A stretch of 64,000 nucleotides of DNA, taken from assembly GCF_005234135.1 (NCBI RefSeq), contig NZ_CP039965.1:744001-808000 (forward strand), in the 5' to 3' direction. The notes beneath the pieces are model-generated. The model saw only the letters and a program-made list of their open reading frames with translations, was not told where the DNA came from and searched no databases. A program made the position numbers and the translations under genes. Position 1 is the first letter of the stretch, and each line of letters opens with the position of its first letter. This document shows, one piece after another, positions 9,250 to 17,626 of this stretch. The stretch is from Pseudorhodobacter turbinis. Lineage in GTDB: Bacteria; Pseudomonadota; Alphaproteobacteria; Rhodobacterales; Rhodobacteraceae.

Positions 9250-9790
9250 CTGTTGAAGTGTTCCGTGGAGTAGGCGCGGGTGCGCGCCTCAAGCCTGAGG
9301 CGTGACTTCCCCTTTCCCCACGGGCTTCAGGCCACGCGAACGTTCTTGGCGATGCCTGACGCATTGAAGTGGTTTGTCGGCGCGATGCTGATTTGGGTTT
9401 CGCGGTCTGGATGTCTTGCCGCGATGCACTGCCTGAAGCCCTTCGGCGAACGCATCGCGGACTCTCGACCCGGCTTTGGGCGTCATAGCCGCCACCAGCA
9501 GTCCCCAAGCCGATCGCTTGCCCTTTGGGATCCGGACAGCCCGCGTCTTTTGCCGTCGCACAAGGTGGTGTAATCGGGCACCGCCCCGTTCAAGATCCGC
9601 CATCTGCAGCAAGCCGACAACCATACCTGGCGTCTGTCTCAGGGGCAGCTTGAACGGAGCCTGGATCGTGGCATCCCGAAAACCGCAGGGCGGCCAAGGC
9701 TTGCGCCAGCTTCTTTCCCTGTCCAGCCCCCCTCTCCCCCATGCAAGCACGCGGTGCTGGCCGGAAAAACAGACGAAGTCGGTTCAACAA
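9250..9790 (-). pseudogene. Degenerate IS5-family transposase
   Basis: Blocks matching the IS5-family element at 11865-13035 survive: KLPLRQTPGMV followed by LLQMADLE, RRQKT, and a C-terminal RDAFAEGLQ region. They lie in shifted frames with a large internal deletion between RRQKT and the C-terminal block. The N-terminal end (about 9735-9775) keeps a degraded hairpin insert at the same place as HP4, with GGGGAGAGGGGG still visible on the minus strand. No function is possible. Confidence 0.6.
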
Positions 9791-10009
9791 TTAGTTGCCG
9801 AACTTATGGGAAAGCGCCGTGCCTGAAAATGGTTGGCGTATGTACCACCAGATTTTTTTCACCAATAAAATAATAACAACAGCTTGATAGACTGCAAGAC
9901 TCAATGCGCCTGCTTTACTCACGCACTGCTAGGGTCAGGACGGCATTGCCAAGTTGTTCAGCCCTGCTGGATTGGCTATCGGGTGGCGCATGAAAATACC
10001 GGGCCAATG

Positions 10010-10155
10010 CTCCGCCTTAAGGGCTTTCGTCACCCACGTAAAATCATCGCTTACGCTGTCCGGGCGTACCACCGGTTCCCGCTGAGCGCGGCGGGTGTCG
10101 AGGATCTGCTTGCCGAACGTGGTGTGATTGTTAGCCGCGGTGGTGTCAGACAAAT
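10010..10155 (+). pseudogene. IS6-family transposase N-terminal fragment
   Basis: Translates to KGFRHPRKIIAYAVRAYHRF, then PLSAAGVEDLLAERGVIVS, the start of an IS6-family transposase. It stops being related after about 10155. It lies just beside, and opposite to, the nearly complete IS6 gene at 10192-10899. Confidence 0.6.
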
Positions 10156-10191
10156 GCGAAGCTGTCTCTCCAAGGACAGTAAGGCTGATCC

Positions 10192-10899
10192 TTATGCCGC
10201 GCCGAGTTGACGCCACTCGGCAAGAGCGATTGCGCGGTTGAGCTTGAAATTTGATCGGCTGTAGAGATGTCGTTCCTGATTGAAATGGTTGTGGACCGAG
10301 GCGTGGACGGCGACAAATATCTGCAGGGTTCGCATCCGCCTCAAGCGTCGCATAGCCCGTTCCCGCCTTCGAAATGGCTGGTGTGAATTCTCGGCCCAAT
10401 TATTTAGCCAGCGGCCAGTTTCCTGTTTTTCGGTGCTGCCGATTACCTTCATCGCCGCACCGTAGGATCGCAGCTTGTCGGTCACGAAAATATGTGCGCG
10501 CCCATGACGCTTCATTGTTTTACTCAGGAATTTCAATGCTGCCTTGCGATCCCGGCGCTTTGTAACAAAGCCTTCCAGGGCTTCTCCTTCGTGATCCACC
10601 GCCCGCCAAAGATAATGCGTCTCGCCGTTAATTTTCAAGAACACTTCGTCCAAGTGCCATTGCCAATTCGAATATGCGCGCATCTGGCTGACCCTTTTCT
10701 TACGGATCTCTGCAGCAAACAGCGGACAAAATCTGTGCCACCCAAATCGAACCGTCTCATGGCTGATTTCGATGCCGCGTTCGTGCAAAACATCCTCAAC
10801 ATTGCGAAGCGAAAGCGGAAACCGCACATATAGCATCACGGCCAGACGGATAATCTCTGGGTTCGTCTTGAAGCAACGAAAGGGACTGCGTTTTGTCAT
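10192..10899 (-). CDS. IS6-family transposase
   Basis: A 235-residue transposase, normal length for IS6. Start at 10899 (MTKRSPFRCFKTNPEI). The HTH region includes SLRNVEDVLHERGIEISHETV. The DDE residues are in LDEVFLKING, VTDKLRSYGAA and the Glu of FRRRERAMRRLRRM. The C-terminus is intact. The terminal repeat next to its start (10908 onward) belongs to the neighbouring IS5 remnant, so the IS6 may have lost its own end. IS6 elements move by cointegrate formation, which suits the nested mosaic around it. Confidence 0.85.
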   Translation of the reverse strand: MTKRSPFRCFKTNPEIIRLAVMLYVRFPLSLRNVEDVLHERGIEISHETVRFGWHRFCPLFAAEIRKKRVSQMRAYSNWQWHLDEVFLKINGETHYLWRAVDHEGEALEGFVTKRRDRKAALKFLSKTMKRHGRAHIFVTDKLRSYGAAMKVIGSTEKQETGRWLNNWAENSHQPFRRRERAMRRLRRMRTLQIFVAVHASVHNHFNQERHLYSRSNFKLNRAIALAEWRQLGAA

Positions 10900-11099
10900 C
10901 CCACGCAACTCTGTTGCGCAAATCAGCTGACGAACGGTTCGCGCCTTTCCCCAGACGGATTTACCCCACGGCTTCCGCGACGGGGATGCCAAGGGCGGTG
11001 TAGCCGTTCAGGATCGCAACGCGCACTTGAACCTCGGCGACCAGGCGGTCGAAGTCGCGCGCCATTAGGCTCTGGCCCAGCAGTTTCATGCAATGCATC

Positions 11100-11140
11100 C
11101 GCTGCCCGGCAGGGTTATGCGAAGCATGAGCCCGAAAGGG
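11100..11140 (+). repeat. Hairpin insert HP2 (41 bp)
   Basis: Same sequence and same insertion site as HP1, HP8 and HP12, within IS5 remnant #2. Confidence 0.8.
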
Positions 11141-11340
11141 TTTGTCTAGACGCGGCTCCGGCGGAGGTATCCGCTCCAGTTTCGCCAGAGCGCCCGACCC
11201 AGATATCTTGATGCGCGGAGTGCGTCGTTCCTGGCCATGGCCCCGGCAGTGGTTGGCTTCCATGGCCGGGCATTTTGCGTGGCGGTATCACCGCAGCCGC
11301 ACCGCGCTCGGCGATGCCGTTATGACATCGGCGCGTGTCG

Positions 11341-11352
11341 TACCGGCCAACG
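11341..11352 (-). repeat. Hairpin insert HP3, half element at a deletion junction
   Basis: On the minus strand CGTTGGCCGGTA equals the first 12 bases of the 39 bp hairpin HP9 and lies at the same IS5 site. The rest of the hairpin and about half the transposase are gone, so the deletion began inside the hairpin. Confidence 0.65.
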
Positions 11353-11501
11353 GATCGTCAGTGATCCGCGGCGCTTTAACGCCGCGTTATAATCAGCCCA
11401 GTTCGTCGTCTTATAGGTAGGTGATGTCGGTTTGCTTATGCAGGGAAGCTACCACACTGGATTCACGACATGAATCCCTTCTGGATTTGTGCAACATAGT
11501 C

Positions 11502-11864
11502 ATCCCACGAAGCTAATTGCTCGCCCTGCCCGCCTCAACAAGGTTTCTTCTGACAGTGCCCCCAGACGTGTTCGGGCTTGAGCGGCCTTTTCTAGTCGAT
11601 GATCCGGCCCTTATTCTAGGCCGACGAAGCGCGCGGATGGCGGGTAAGTTTGGTGTTTGCATGACAGTTCCTCCGATCTGCCACGCCCTCCCACAACGAC
11701 AACCCGACGTTGACAATGCATCATATCGTGAAATGCTGCGCTGCATTCGAGGTCGGCATTGAGCCTTCTTCGACCGATGCTGCGATGAGCGCAAGCGTCG
11801 AATGTCGGTGGTGAGATCAAAGATCTGAAAAATCAAGTTAGGTTTTGCCAAGGGCAGATGGTAT
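11502..11864. other. Gap between two IS5 elements
   Basis: I find no gene, tRNA or clear repeat here. Short open frames on both strands match nothing I recognise. It is probably decayed host or IS sequence. Confidence 0.4.
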
Positions 11865-12019
11865 GGGCGTTGTTGCAAAACTCTGACGGCAGGCGATTCA
11901 CAAGGTGAAACAATGCGGTTAGACAGGCTTTCATGAGCAAGCCCCCAATCGCCCGCTATCGCACGACGAACTGGAAATCCTACAACGATGCGCTGAAGCG
12001 CCGTGGTTCACTGTTGATC

Positions 12020-12056
12020 CGTTGCCCGGCAACGCATGCCTGCATGCGTGAGAGGG
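12020..12056 (+). repeat. Hairpin insert HP4 (37 bp)
   Basis: Sits between the ATC and TGG codons of a conserved GSLLI-W site. Core is TTGCCC, GGCA, stem ACGCATGC, loop CT, stem GCATGCGT, GAGAGGG. The 8 bp stem is perfect. HP9 lies at the equivalent codon boundary in the other IS5 lineage. Confidence 0.85.
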
Positions 12057-12362
12057 TGGTTGGACAAGGACATGATGTGGCTCGCCCCGAAGGCGGGCCG
12101 CCCTGGTCGCCCACCAGTGTTTTCTCCCGCCGCGATACAGTTCTGCCTCATGGTGAAGGTTCTGTTCAGCCTACCACTGCGGCAAGCGACTGGCATGGTG
12201 GGCAGCATCCTGCAGATGGCAGGCCTGGACTGGACGGTGCCCGACTTTTCGACCCTGAGTCGGCGACAAAAGACCATCACGGTGCAAATGTCGAACCGCC
12301 GTGCGCCGGGGCCTATGAACCTGCTGGTGGACAGCACGGGGATCAAGTTCTTGGGCGATGGC

Positions 12363-12403
12363 GCCCTCTCGGGCGATTGCGATGCAATCCCCTGCCGGGT
12401 AAC
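12363..12403 (-). repeat. Hairpin insert HP5 (41 bp)
   Basis: Minus-strand reading gives TACCC, GGCAG, GGGATTGC, loop ATC, GCAATCGCC, CGAGA, GGG. It interrupts the transposase between FLGDG and the KWLARKHG block just after the DSTGIK motif. Confidence 0.85.
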
Positions 12404-12590
12404 AAATGGCTTGCGCGCAAGCATGGCACACATCGCCGCCGCCAGTATCGTAAGGTGCATCTGGCGATGGATACTGCCACCGACGACATCCGGGCGGTGG
12501 AGTTCACCTCAAGCGACCACGGTGACAGCCCGGTTCTACCTCATCTTCTGGACCAGATCCCGCCCGATGAACAGATCGGCACAGTGACCG

Positions 12591-12627
12591 GTCCCTCACA
12601 TGCATGTAAACATGCACTGCCGGGCAG
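12591..12627 (-). repeat. Hairpin insert HP6 (37 bp)
   Basis: Minus-strand reading gives CTGCCC, GGCAG, TGCATGT, TT, ACATGCA, TGTGA, GGGAC. It interrupts the transposase between GTVT and DGAFDTRRCH. Confidence 0.85.
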
Positions 12628-13191
12628 TGGATGGCGCCTTCGACACCCGCCGTTGTCACACCGCGATCCTTGATCGAGGCGGCACCGCAGTCATCCCCAT
12701 TCGCAAGAATGGCCGCCGCTGGAAAGAGGATTGTCCCTCCGCCCAAGCCCGCAACGACATCCTCAGGGCGACCTAACGCCTGGGCAGGGCCATTTGGAAA
12801 CGCTGGTCCGGCTATCACGTCAGAAGTCGTATCGAGGCCGGGATGCGATGTCTCAAAGCATTCGGTGAGAGGATCGCGTCACGAGACCCCGACCGCCAAG
12901 CTGCTGAAGTCCATATCCGTGTGGCACTCATGAACCGCTTCAATGCACTCGGCACCGCCGAGATCGAACGCGTTGCCTGACCCAAAAGGGGAACGGGGAC
13001 GTCGCGTCTTAAAACCGACTTATGCAACAACGCCCATCAAAGGAACCGTTTGGGAAAAGAGGAGCCCCTTCCCGATGCGGCAATTTAATGGCCTGGTAAT
13101 CGGCCAATTAAAAAATACAAAAACAGGCCCAGATATAAAATAGCGCTGACAATAACCCCACTTAATAAAGGGAATACGTTTTCCGGTTTAG

Positions 13192-13240
13192 AAACACATA
13201 TCAAGCACAGGCATGAAGATGCCTACGCAAGCATGTGTTT
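13192..13240. repeat. Nested inverted repeat upstream of the acyltransferase
   Basis: Outer arms AAACACAT and ATGTGTTT enclose inner arms AGGCAT and ATGCCT with a GAAG loop. It sits 66-114 bases ahead of the gene at 13306 in an AT-rich leader. A leader-RNA structure or an old terminator are both possible. Confidence 0.35.
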
Positions 13241-13305
13241 TATCCCATTAACTTGAGAATACCCCCTTGGGCCGATACAGTCGCCCAAACTGAGGAACTA
13301 CATAA

Positions 13306-13914
13306 ATGTTACGTGAGTTATTGATTAAGTTTCTGCGAAAGTCTGCGGTCGAGCACGGAAAATATGTCAAGATTTGGCGTAAATTCGGCAATCCGTCGCT
13401 GGATGACTGGACAGAATACATGCGCCGCCATGCCGGTTTTGAAAGCATGGGTGATAATTGCTCTATCAATCCTGCGGCCGTTTTTACGGACCCGCATCTA
13501 ACGCGGATTGGAAATAACGTCTGGATCACAGGCGGGTTTGTATCCGGCCACGACGGATCGGCGATTATGCTTAATCAAGCGCATGGAACCAAATTTGATG
13601 CCGTGGGGCCCGTTGTCATCGGTGACAACGTATTCATCGGGGTGGGCACCTATATCCTTCCGGGATCGAACATCGGCCCCAACACCATAATCGGCGCGGG
13701 CAGCGTGGTCAGCGGACGCATTGAAGGTGGTATGGTCTATGCCGGGAACCCGCCCCGCAAGATTAGAACGATGGAAGAGCACATGGCCATCCTTGAAAGC
13801 CGCAACATAAGCTACCCTTGGCGCGCCATGATTGAAGCGCGCAAAGGCGGCTACGATCCCGAAATGGAACCGGAGCTCAGCCGACAGAGGGCGGCGTATT
13901 TCTTCAAGGCTTAG
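13306..13914 (+). CDS. Hexapeptide-repeat (LbetaH) acyltransferase
   Basis: A 202-residue protein of the left-handed beta-helix acyltransferase class (maltose/galactoside/Vat-like). Hexapeptide turns are visible in INPAAVFTDPHLTRIGNNVW and VVIGDNVFIGVGTYILPGS, ending with IGAGSVVSGRIEGGMVYAGN. The catalytic His is probable in GHDGSAIMLNQAHG. It transfers an acyl group from acyl-CoA to a sugar or other hydroxyl or amino acceptor. The acceptor is unknown and no polysaccharide genes are adjacent. It ends three bases before the ATPase pseudogene that runs towards it. Confidence 0.8.
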   Translation: MLRELLIKFLRKSAVEHGKYVKIWRKFGNPSLDDWTEYMRRHAGFESMGDNCSINPAAVFTDPHLTRIGNNVWITGGFVSGHDGSAIMLNQAHGTKFDAVGPVVIGDNVFIGVGTYILPGSNIGPNTIIGAGSVVSGRIEGGMVYAGNPPRKIRTMEEHMAILESRNISYPWRAMIEARKGGYDPEMEPELSRQRAAYFFKA

Positions 13915-13917
13915 CGC

Positions 13918-14802
13918 TTATCCCTCCTGTTCGGGGTTGAAACGCAACAGGCGCAGCGCGTTCAATGTCACCAGCACAGTGGCACCGGTATCGGCCAAAA
14001 TGGCGATCCAAAGGCCCGTCAAGCCCAGGACCGAGGTGACAAGAAACACGGCCTTCAATCCCAGCGCCAACATCACATTCTGGCGGATGTTGGCCATCGC
14101 CCCCCGTGCCAGCCGGATTTGCGCGGGCACATCTGTCACACGATCCCGCAGGATGGCCGCATCAGCGGTTTCCAGCGCCACATCGGTGCCCGATCCCATC
14201 GCCACACCGACGCAGGCCTGCTTCAACGCGGGTGCATCATTGATGCCGTCACCAATCATCATCACATGGCCGCTCTCACCCAGCTTTTTGATCGCGACCA
14301 GCTTGTCCTCGGGCATCATCTCTGCCTGAAACTCCATGCCCAGACCGCCCGCAATAGCGGCCGCAGTGCGCGGGTTGTCACCTGTCAGGATAATCGGTCT
14401 AATTCCCATGGCGCGCAACTAGCGCACGGCCTCGGCCGCGTCCTTGCGTGGCTCATCGCGCAGCGCAAAAAGGGCAAGGGGTTCTTGGTCGCGGTAGAGC
14501 ACGGCAACGGTCTTGCCTTCCTCCTCCAGCGCGGTCGCCCGCCGCAATCCGGCTGCGTCCAACCCGCCATTCTTTGATCCCATAACCAAGCGCCTTCACC
14601 GTTGCCTCCACCTTGTCACGGCGTGTCTGCGTTTCATCAAGCGAGAGTTTCAACCTCTCGGTCATCAAGGCCACGTTGATATCGGACACGCCCGGAAGCC
14701 GCTCCAAGGCGGTTTTGTTCTTATTGGCACATGATCCGCAATCCATGCCCGAACGGTCCATTCGCAACGGGGTTCGGCTTGGTCGGGCAAAGTTGTGGTC
14801 AT
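13918..14802 (-). pseudogene. Heavy-metal P-type ATPase (ZntA/CadA-like), internally deleted and interrupted
   Basis: What remains is the N-terminal metal-binding HMA domain (MDCGSCANKNKTALERLPGV, metal site Cys-Gly-Ser-Cys) and the C-terminal end ([34 protein letters not shown] and the last membrane helices). The membrane core, actuator domain and DKTGT phosphorylation site are deleted; HMA joins the ATP-binding region at about 14555. There are also an apparent one-base loss after CEWTVR, a frame change at the junction, and a TAG at 14419-14421 before LRAMGIRPI. The start ATG at 14802 has GGAGAG upstream. The MerR-type operator survives at 14846-14876. Normally such a pump exports Zn, Cd or Pb. 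Confidence 0.85.
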
Positions 14803-14845
14803 CGTTCTCTCCGGATATGGCTGGGCATCACTCTTCGTGATTCTA

Positions 14846-14876
14846 TGCCTAACGCCTCTAGCAACTAGAGGTTCAA
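14846..14876 (-). promoter_or_regulatory. MerR-type promoter/operator (ZntR/CadR/PbrR class)
   Basis: On the minus strand: -35 TTGAAC, then the dyad CCTCTAGTTGCTAGAGG lying in a 19 bp spacer, then -10 TAGGCA. The over-long spacer filled by a CTCTAG dyad is the hallmark of promoters twisted open by MerR-family activators. It faces the broken ATPase gene. The regulator is probably the MerR gene at 15762. Confidence 0.75.
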
Positions 14877-15071
14877 GAGATTTTTGGATTGACCGGAATT
14901 AAGGGGCGCGCCCCTCAGATCCCTTCGCTAACATAGTTTTCGACCTTCATGGTGTTCAACGACAACCGGTAATTATACACCATGATCGGGCCGGACATTG
15001 CATCCGCCAAGGGTTGTGCAACAGAGCCAGCGAAAGCACACAGACGTGCCGCCCCCACCAAGAACGCCAAT

Positions 15072-15530
15072 TCAAAGTGTAATTGTAAGAAAGATGCTGT
15101 TGGGATCTTCGCTATAGCCCTCGAACGGGGGGCACAGGATAAAGCCCGCTTTTTCGTAAAGTGCACGCGCGGCAACAAATGTGGGCTGTATGCCGGTCTC
15201 TAGGCTTAGCCTGCGAAGGCCGCTTGCACGCGCCTCATCCACCAAATGCGACAACATACGTTTGGACAGGCCACGGCCGCGGGCTTCGACCAGAATATGC
15301 ATCGACTTTATCTCGGCATGCGTGTCGTCAATCCGCTTGAAAGCCCCCATGCCGACCGGAACACCATTATCGCGCATCACGAAAAATGAGACCGCAGGCA
15401 CGGCCAGCTGGCCTGCGTCCATCATATGGATGCTATCAGGAGGGGTATCTGCATGCATATCCGCCGTATGGCGGGCCATTAGCAAGTCCAGATCCGGCCC
15501 CAAGGGGCTCTCTGCAACGATGGAAATCAT
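15072..15530 (-). CDS. GNAT-family N-acetyltransferase
   Basis: A 152-residue GNAT protein, full length for a single domain. The acetyl-CoA site is in EIKSMHILVEARGRGLSKRM (residues about 93-112), with the usual beta strand before and helix after. The C-terminal RRLSLETG and ARALYEKAGF blocks also fit. The closest type is the small amino-group acetyltransferases (PhnO/YhhY-like), but the substrate is unknown. It is alone on its strand between the ATPase pseudogene and the MerR gene. Confidence 0.82.
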   Translation of the reverse strand: MISIVAESPLGPDLDLLMARHTADMHADTPPDSIHMMDAGQLAVPAVSFFVMRDNGVPVGMGAFKRIDDTHAEIKSMHILVEARGRGLSKRMLSHLVDEARASGLRRLSLETGIQPTFVAARALYEKAGFILCPPFEGYSEDPNSIFLTITL

Positions 15531-15761
15531 ATTGCGAACCCCGCGAAACAGACAGATTTAGCCTTAGATATCAACACCGAGATCACCCTTATATCCATAC
15601 GCACGACGGCACCGCCCACGCTTTTGCTGGCATAGTTTATCGCCGCCCCCCATATTATGCAAAGAAAATACATAGCCCGAAAACCGGTGATGCGGGCGGC
15701 TCTTGAGTTCGGGCACCAGCCCCCGCAATATCTATACAAGCTAGAGGTTATAGGGGCTTTC

Positions 15762-16178
15762 ATGTATTCTATCAGCGAACGGTCAAAGCGCACCAAGGTC
15801 AAAGTTCCCACGGTTCGCTACTATGAGGGCATGGGACTTATGCCAGAGGCGGAACGCACCGAGGGGAACCAAAGACGATACGACAAGACCGGATTGGAAC
15901 GGCTCAGCTTTATCCGCCACGCACGTGATCTGGGGTTCTCGATAGAGGCGATCTCTTCCCTGATCGAGCTCCAGGAACACCCCGACAAGTCCTGCGAAGC
16001 CGCGAACGAAATCGCAACTTCGCAGCTTGCCCATGTGCGCGAGAAGATCAAACGCCTAAAGACCTTGGAGCAGGAACTTAGCCGGATTGCCAAGGGCTGT
16101 CACGGAGGCGGCGTCTCGGAAGATTGCTACGTGCTCGCCTCTTTGGCTGATCATGGCCTTTGTGACAGGGAGCACTGA
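15762..16178 (+). CDS. MerR-family metal-responsive regulator (ZntR/CadR/PbrR-like)
   Basis: A 138-residue protein; start at 15762 (MYSISERS) with AGGGG seven bases upstream. Residues 1-70 are the winged HTH (VPTVRYYEGMGLMPEAERTE). A long dimer helix follows, with Cys in DKSCEAA near 79. The C-terminal loop AKGCHGGGVSEDC holds two Cys and a His, the pattern of Zn/Cd/Pb sensors rather than Cu(I) sensors. Its natural target would be the promoter at 14846-14876, so the sensor outlives its pump. CTAGAGG just upstream of its own start may be an autoregulatory half-site. Confidence 0.82.
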   Translation: MYSISERSKRTKVKVPTVRYYEGMGLMPEAERTEGNQRRYDKTGLERLSFIRHARDLGFSIEAISSLIELQEHPDKSCEAANEIATSQLAHVREKIKRLKTLEQELSRIAKGCHGGGVSEDCYVLASLADHGLCDREH

Positions 16179-16208
16179 TGCGGTAACCGATCTTGCCAGC
16201 AAAAGAGA

Positions 16209-16847
16209 TCAATCCGCCAGCCAGCTTTGATCGAACCACGCCGAAACATCCCCCGGCCATTCCAGCGGTGTGCCGGTCGTGTCCTTGAGGACACCACTGT
16301 CAAAAAGGAACCGTGCCATCGCGGCAAAACGATCTGCATCGATCGTGCCAACCGCCGTATCACCATCCCGCAAATAGCCGCCGCCAACGATGCTTTGAAT
16401 AGAGGCGCCAACCAAAGCCGGGTTCGGAAATTCGCCTGCTGCCATCAACATGTCCGCCGCCTGCGCCGGGTGGTCGGCCGCCCATTCATAGCCCTGCTGC
16501 GTTGCTTGCATAAATGCGGCCACCATTTCGGCATCCTCTTGCAACACCTCCGCGCGGGTGCCGATATAGCCGTTTTGTTGATCGGGGATACCGTAATCGG
16601 CATAGGTGAAATAGGATTTCTGACGCCCCAAAAGCACGCCATTCACCCCCTTCCAAGTCGCCACTTCAAGGGTGAAATCGGCCCTGCCCGCCACCAACGC
16701 CTGCATAGGTCTTGCCTGACAGATCTGCAGGTCGGGTGCGGGCAGCAGCAGCGGTGACACGGCGGCCAGCGTGCAATAGGCTTGCCACGCCATCAAAAGC
16801 GCCGCGGCAAGCAAAATGGTCGGCAGAATATGTCGCATGAACTGCAT
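16209..16847 (-). pseudogene. Chimera of an ABC permease N-terminus and a thiamine-precursor binding protein C-terminus
   Basis: Residues 1-39 (ILPTILLAAALLMAWQAY, SPLLLPAP) are the start of a ThiX-type permease. From about residue 43 (RPMQALVAGRADFTLEVATW) the sequence is the C-terminal half of an NMT1/THI5-like (ThiY-type) binding protein. The reading frame is open across the join, so a 212-residue product could be made, but it has only one membrane helix and half a binding lobe. A deletion between two adjacent transporter genes is the simplest origin. No ATPase gene follows. It sits after the YkoF-type gene under the TPP riboswitch. Confidence 0.7.
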
Positions 16848-16885
16848 GACGTCTCCAAACGCAACCGTGCCGCGCTGATCGGGAA

Positions 16886-17479
16886 TTAGCCGAGGCTGGG
16901 GCTGTTGGCCGAGGCCGTCAGATCGATCGTGACATGACCCTCGGCAGGACCGAACCGTAAGAACGCTTGCCGCACAGTCTCAAATACCACGCCCGCATCA
17001 CCACGCGGGCGCGTGCAGAAGTTCTTGGGTTTCACGAATGTACCTGACGCCTTCAGGAAATCGATGCAGCCATAGATTTCATCCATATGCCTGTCTTGCC
17101 CCAGCACATCGATCGTGGCCTCAAGATCTGGGGCTGCGCGCACCGCCGCAAGCGCAAGCGATTTGCGGTCCTCAAGGGATTGATCTTGTGCACGGGCCAG
17201 CGTGTCACAACGACAGCTTGGATCGTCAGGCTCACCCGGACAACCACGCGACAGGGTGACATGCATCGTAACATGATCGGGGCGACGCGCGGTGGCAGCA
17301 AATAGATCGCGAATGGCATCAATCAGCGGATCAGGCGCACCGACCATCAAGGTCGAAATGTCGTCCGTCTCAACCCGCAGCTTGTCTTGATAGGGTGTAA
17401 GGGCCGCGAGCCCCGATGTGATAACGCCAACAAAATCTGACGTCATCGGATAAAGCGACACTTGCGCGCCTATAAACAT
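16886..17479 (-). CDS. YkoF-like thiamine/HMP-binding protein
   Basis: A 197-residue protein with two repeats of the YkoF fold (residues about 1-80 and 110-190), known to bind thiamine or its pyrimidine precursor HMP. Start at 17479 (MFIGAQVSLYPM) with GAGGG just upstream; an in-frame ATG at 17527 would lie inside the riboswitch. It directly follows the TPP riboswitch and precedes the broken transporter chimera, so it belongs to a thiamine-precursor salvage operon. Six cysteines, including a CRC motif, are unusual for the family. Confidence 0.75.
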   Translation of the reverse strand: MFIGAQVSLYPMTSDFVGVITSGLAALTPYQDKLRVETDDISTLMVGAPDPLIDAIRDLFAATARRPDHVTMHVTLSRGCPGEPDDPSCRCDTLARAQDQSLEDRKSLALAAVRAAPDLEATIDVLGQDRHMDEIYGCIDFLKASGTFVKPKNFCTRPRGDAGVVFETVRQAFLRFGPAEGHVTIDLTASANSPSLG

Positions 17480-17483
17480 TTTC

Positions 17484-17572
17484 CCTCGCTCCCCCGGTAT
17501 TATCCGGATCAGCGGTGAAGGGTTCACGCGGTCTTGCGCATCTCAGCTCTGAACAGAGCACCCCTGGTTGTA
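17484..17572 (-). promoter_or_regulatory. TPP (thi-box) riboswitch
   Basis: On the minus strand the order is GGGGTGCTC, GCTGAGA, GTGAACCCTT, then CTGATCCGGATAATACCGG, followed within a few bases by the ribosome-binding site and ATG of the YkoF-like gene. These are the conserved thi-box blocks (P2/J3-2 CTGAGA, P4/P5 CTGAT and TAATACC) in correct order and spacing. Closeness to the start codon suggests translational control when TPP is bound. Confidence 0.93.
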
Positions 17573-17626
17573 TGGTGAGGGTTACAACCGGACCTTGCGG
17601 CCACTCAAGCCGGGCAAACCGACGTC

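Larger units (their letters stand above)
10908..11501 (-). mobile_element. IS5-family remnant #2 with internal deletion
   Basis: Both terminal repeats can be seen: CTCTGTTGCGCAAATCAGCTGAC at 10909, and GACTATGTTGCACAAATCC on the minus strand ending at 11501. The transposase is reduced. The N-terminal block up to GSLTI is joined directly to the block YDTRRCH through half a hairpin (11341-11352), deleting about half the gene. The C-terminal part keeps the shared hairpin at 11100-11140 and then MKLLGQSLMARDFDR. Non-functional by itself, but the ends could be moved in trans. Confidence 0.8.
11865..13035 (+). mobile_element. IS5-family element (second lineage) carrying three hairpin inserts
   Basis: Terminal repeats GGGCGTTGTTGCA at 11865 and its complement ending at 13035 bound 1171 bp. 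The transposase would start at 11933 (MSKPPIARYRTTNWKSYNDA) and end near 12979 (NALGTAEIERVA). It covers PLRQATGMV, TVPDFSTLSRRQKT, LLVDSTGIKFLGDG, RKHGTHRRRQYRKVHLAMD and a C-terminal AGMRCLKAFGERI. The gene would be nearly full length except for three clean insertions at 12020 (37 bp), 12363 (41 bp) and 12591 (37 bp), each shifting the frame, plus a probable in-frame stop near 12775. Removing the inserts restores the blocks in order. Confidence 0.85.

Noticed and set aside
12020..12056. Reading the short hairpins as rho-independent terminators or as CRISPR repeats
   Set aside because: No U-tract follows, they occur inside genes in both orientations, and they are not regularly spaced with spacers. 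No CRISPR array was seen in the window.
12020..12056. Hairpins as integron attC sites
   Set aside because: They are too short (37-41 bp), lack the usual R'/R'' core pair, and no integrase or cassette layout is present.
15527..15811. A 94-codon minus-strand frame between the GNAT and MerR genes
   Set aside because: Overlaps the MerR start and leader, has no coding character or ribosome-binding site.
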